7,966 bases of DNA from RGIG3009 sp964389495 (lineage in GTDB: Bacteria > Bacillota > Clostridia > Oscillospirales > Acutalibacteraceae), in NCBI GenBank assembly GCA_964389495.1, contig CAYMDU010000079.1, positions 1 through 7,966 on the forward strand. Direction: 5' to 3'. Position 1 is the stretch's first letter; the number at the start of each line of letters is the position of its first letter. The position numbers and the translations under genes were made by a program. Below are positions 5,433-7,966 of this stretch, piece by piece. Below the pieces are notes generated by a model. It had not been told where the DNA came from, made no database searches, and saw only the letters and a program-made list of their open reading frames with translations.

Positions 5433-6544
5433 GCTTCACCCTCCTTTTTGGAATGACGGAATTTCACGGTGTAGTGAATAAAGAATTCACAACCCACCAG
5501 AAACAAAATAACAATGCCGGAAACAATGTCTGCCAAGGCACTGTTCAGGAAAAAGGAGTCGGCCACTTTGCCGGCGCCGGTTTCCAGGAAAATCACCAAC
5601 GCCGACATCAGCGCCATGATAAACGGATTAAACTGGCCCAGCCACGAAATCATGATAGCTGTGAAGCCCTGCCCGCCAATTGTGTTCGTGTTAATGGAAT
5701 GGTCGGTTCCGGCCACCAGCAACATGCCGGCCACGCCGCAAGCGGCACCGGAAATCAGCATGGTGCGAATGATCACCGTGCGCACATTGATGCCGATGTA
5801 TTTGGCGGTGTTGCGGCTCTCGCCCACCACGGAAATTTCATAACCGTGTTTGCTGTACTTCAAATACACAAACATGGCCACCGTTAAAACGGCCACCACC
5901 ACAATATTCAGCAAATACGGCTGGCCGCCGATCACCGGCAACGCACCTGTGGACACCGGCTTGATGATTTGCGAGCCGGCGCTGGAAATGTTCACATAGT
6001 AGGCCACAATCTGCGTGGCCACATAGTTCATCATCAAAGTGAACAGCGTTTCGTTGGTGCGGTATTGCGCGGCAAAAAACGCGGGAATCACGCCCCACAC
6101 GGCACCGGCCACAATGCTGGAAACAATCACAATCACAATCAGCAGGGCATTGGGAACGCTGTTGCCCAATTTCATCATACACACCATGGCAGCCAACCCG
6201 CCGATAAGTGCCTGCCCTTCGGCACCGCAATTCCAGAATTTCATTTTGTAGGCCGGTGTCACCGCCAATGCCAAACACAGCAAAATAGCCACCTGTTGCA
6301 AATAGCGCCACAGCATGCTGGTGCGCCCTTCCAGCAAACGGCCGAAGGTACCGCGCAGCATGATGGTGTAGATGTTGAAAAACTCTTCGCCGGTTAGCAG
6401 CGAACACAGCACGCCCACCAACAACATACCGATGACAATGGCCGACAAGCGAATCAGCCACGCTTTCCACCACACCATGTCGTCGCGCTTGGCAATGTGA
6501 ATCAGCGGTTCTTTTCGGTGATTACTCATTGCTTTGGTTTTCAT
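5429..6544 (-). CDS. nupP: Nucleoside ABC transporter permease (NupP-like)
   Basis: This is the 371-aa larger permease of the same importer. A polar N-terminus (1-28) precedes the first membrane helix at about 29-50. The family-type motif FWNCGAEGQALIGG (103-116, commonly FNIGAEGQ) marks the conserved channel helix. The cytoplasmic coupling loop GESRNTAKYIGINV (241-254) should dock on the ATPase. The glycine-rich GQGFTAIMISWLGQFNP (291-307) is also typical. The ATG at 6544 overlaps the ATPase stop codon (ATGA). GGAGG (6558-6554) lies 9 nt upstream; an internal Met at codon 6 is less well placed. Both its ends overlap neighbours by 4 bp, as expected when subunits are made in fixed ratio. Substrate assignment to nucleosides is by family and order. 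Confidence 0.88.
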   Translation of the reverse strand: MKTKAMSNHRKEPLIHIAKRDDMVWWKAWLIRLSAIVIGMLLVGVLCSLLTGEEFFNIYTIMLRGTFGRLLEGRTSMLWRYLQQVAILLCLALAVTPAYKMKFWNCGAEGQALIGGLAAMVCMMKLGNSVPNALLIVIVIVSSIVAGAVWGVIPAFFAAQYRTNETLFTLMMNYVATQIVAYYVNISSAGSQIIKPVSTGALPVIGGQPYLLNIVVVAVLTVAMFVYLKYSKHGYEISVVGESRNTAKYIGINVRTVIIRTMLISGAACGVAGMLLVAGTDHSINTNTIGGQGFTAIMISWLGQFNPFIMALMSALVIFLETGAGKVADSFFLNSALADIVSGIVILFLVGCEFFIHYTVKFRHSKKEGEA

Positions 6545-7966
6545 GCGGTTTCACCTCCGTGGCTATCTGCCGTTTTTGTCATCAGCAGGCCGATTTCTTC
6601 CTTGGTGGTGGTACGCGCATCCACCAGGCCTGTTACACGGCCGGAACCAATCACCAAAATGCGGTCGCACAGTTCCAGCAGCACATCCAAATCTTCACCC
6701 ACAAAAATAACCGCCACACCGTTTTCTTTTTGCTCATTCAGCAAATTGTAGATGGTGTAGGACGAGTTAATATCCAAACCGCGCACCGGATACGCTGCCA
6801 TCAGCACCGTGGGAGAAGCCGCAATCTCACGGCCCACCAGCACTTTTTGTACATTGCCGCCCGACAACCGCCGAACCGGTGTGTTGGCGCTGGGAGTCAC
6901 CACTTCCAATTCGTCAATAATATGCTCGGCCAAGTCGCGCGGTGCTTTGCGTTCCAGGAAAATGCTGTGCCCTTTGCGGTAACTGCGCAACATCATGTTA
7001 TCCACAATATCCATATTGCCAACCAGGCCCATGCCCAGCCGGTCTTCCGGAACAAACGACAGGCGCACACCCAATTCGCGAATTTGCAGCGGCGTTTTGT
7101 TGCGCAAATCCTCGGTGTTGCCCGTTTTGGGATCTTGGTAGTAAATATCGCCTTGTGTTAAATGCTGCAATCCGGCAATGGCTTCCAAAAGCTCGCGTTG
7201 CCCGGAACCGGCAATGCCGGCAATACCCAAAATCTCGCCCGAACGCGCCGTGAAACTAACATCGTCCAGCACCGAAACGCCTTGGCGGTTGATGCAACTG
7301 ATATCTTTCACTATCAAACGGTCAACCGGGTCCTTCGGATCGCCGCGGTGGATGTTCAGGCTGATTTTTTTGCCAACCATCATTTCCGTCAGCTCGGCTT
7401 CGTTGGTTTCCGCCGTGTTCACGGTGCCCACATATTCGCCTTTGCGCAACACCGATACCCGGTCGGAAAGGCTGAGCACCTCGTGCAGCTTGTGCGTGAT
7501 AATGATAATCGCCTTGCCGTCGTCGCGCATGCGCCGCAACACCGCAAACAGCTTTTGCGTTTCCTGCGGAGTCAGCACCGCCGTCGGTTCGTCCAAAATC
7601 AAAATATCGGCACCGCGATACAGCACCTTAATGATTTCCACCGTTTGCTTTTCCGAAACCGACATGGTGTAAATCTTTTTGCGCGGGTCCACTTCAAAGC
7701 CATACCGTTCACTGATTTCCTGCACACGCTTTTCCGCGGCTTTCAGGTCGTAGCGGCCGCTTTCATTCAGACCCAGCACAATGTTTTCGGTTGCCGTGAA
7801 CACATCCACCAGCTTGAAATGCTGATGAATCATGCCGATTTTGTAATCAAACGCATCGCGCGGCGAAGCGATAACCGCTTCCTCACCGTTAATAAAAATG
7901 TGCCCCTCATCCGGAAAATAGATGCCGGAAATCATATTCATCAGCGTGGTTTTGCCGCTGCCGTTT
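6541..7966 (-). CDS. nupO: Nucleoside ABC transporter ATPase, two fused NBDs (NupO-like; 5' end outside window)
   Basis: This ATPase carries two nucleotide-binding domains in one chain. It should power the two permeases encoded after it. The first 30-40 residues lie beyond the window: the frame opens inside Walker A, NGSGKTTL, so the Met at 7941 is internal and not a start. NBD1 (474 visible residues, numbered from that Asn) has the Q-loop Gln48, signature SVSEKQ (102-107), Walker B ILILDEPT (121-128, Glu126) and switch His158. NBD2 has a degenerate Walker A, GIAGSGQRE (250-258, Lys replaced by Gln256), an intact LSGGNVQK (367-374), and AAYPVRGLD (390-398) in place of a catalytic Walker B. 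An inactive second site is usual in this family (sugar and nucleoside importers such as RbsA and NupO). It is first of three coupled genes here; a BmpA-like lipoprotein gene is expected upstream. Confidence 0.92.
   Translation of the reverse strand, partial: NGSGKTTLMNMISGIYFPDEGHIFINGEEAVIASPRDAFDYKIGMIHQHFKLVDVFTATENIVLGLNESGRYDLKAAEKRVQEISERYGFEVDPRKKIYTMSVSEKQTVEIIKVLYRGADILILDEPTAVLTPQETQKLFAVLRRMRDDGKAIIIITHKLHEVLSLSDRVSVLRKGEYVGTVNTAETNEAELTEMMVGKKISLNIHRGDPKDPVDRLIVKDISCINRQGVSVLDDVSFTARSGEILGIAGIAGSGQRELLEAIAGLQHLTQGDIYYQDPKTGNTEDLRNKTPLQIRELGVRLSFVPEDRLGMGLVGNMDIVDNMMLRSYRKGHSIFLERKAPRDLAEHIIDELEVVTPSANTPVRRLSGGNVQKVLVGREIAASPTVLMAAYPVRGLDINSSYTIYNLLNEQKENGVAVIFVGEDLDVLLELCDRILVIGSGRVTGLVDARTTTKEEIGLLMTKTADSHGGETA

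Noticed and set aside
7939..7941. ATG at 7941 as start of the ABC ATPase
   Set aside because: The frame stays open to the window edge and encodes the Walker A NGSGKTT just before this Met, so the Met is internal.

Overview
The window comes from a low-to-mid GC, strong-Shine-Dalgarno Gram-positive bacterium, most likely a Clostridia member (Oscillospiraceae/Ruminococcaceae-like). This rests on the AGGAGG ribosome sites, the TTG and GTG starts, the TIGR03905-type TSCPD protein and the nupOPQ-type nucleoside ABC genes. The taxon is inferred from gene content and style, not from a marker gene. I see no mobile elements, CRISPR arrays, tRNAs or rRNAs.

Layout. (1) 1-1196, minus: mgtE, a Mg2+ channel/transporter whose C-terminal end lies outside the window. 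(2) 1197-1520: a divergent intergenic region. It holds a sigma70-type promoter for each direction, a GCAAATTTGC palindrome between them, and a roughly 180-nt mgtE leader. The leader contains a possible 25-codon leader ORF, two hairpins and a perfect 9-bp hairpin that hides the mgtE Shine-Dalgarno. An upstream segment can pair with the same strand of that hairpin. (3) 1521-2620, plus: a two-gene operon of a PHP-domain phosphoesterase (TTG start) and an 82-aa TSCPD protein, closed by a terminator. (4) 2675-4078, minus: a MATE-family efflux protein (GTG start) that converges on that terminator. (5) 4219-4398, plus: a 59-aa unrecognised small protein with one hydrophobic segment. (6) 4446-7966, minus: the three distal genes of a nucleoside ABC importer, ATPase (5' end cut by the window), permease and permease, joined by two ATGA stop/start overlaps. 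They end at a 15-bp bidirectional terminator.

How it works together. The nup-type genes form one translationally coupled importer; its substrate-binding lipoprotein (BmpA/NupN-like) would be expected upstream, beyond base 7966. The MATE protein exports substrates in the opposite direction and is a separate transcription unit. The PHP and TSCPD genes are co-transcribed, but their joint role is unknown. The most interesting part is the mgtE leader. It does not show the M-box conserved sequences as I know them, yet it has the layout of a cis-acting switch with two mutually exclusive pairings and an overlapping leader ORF.
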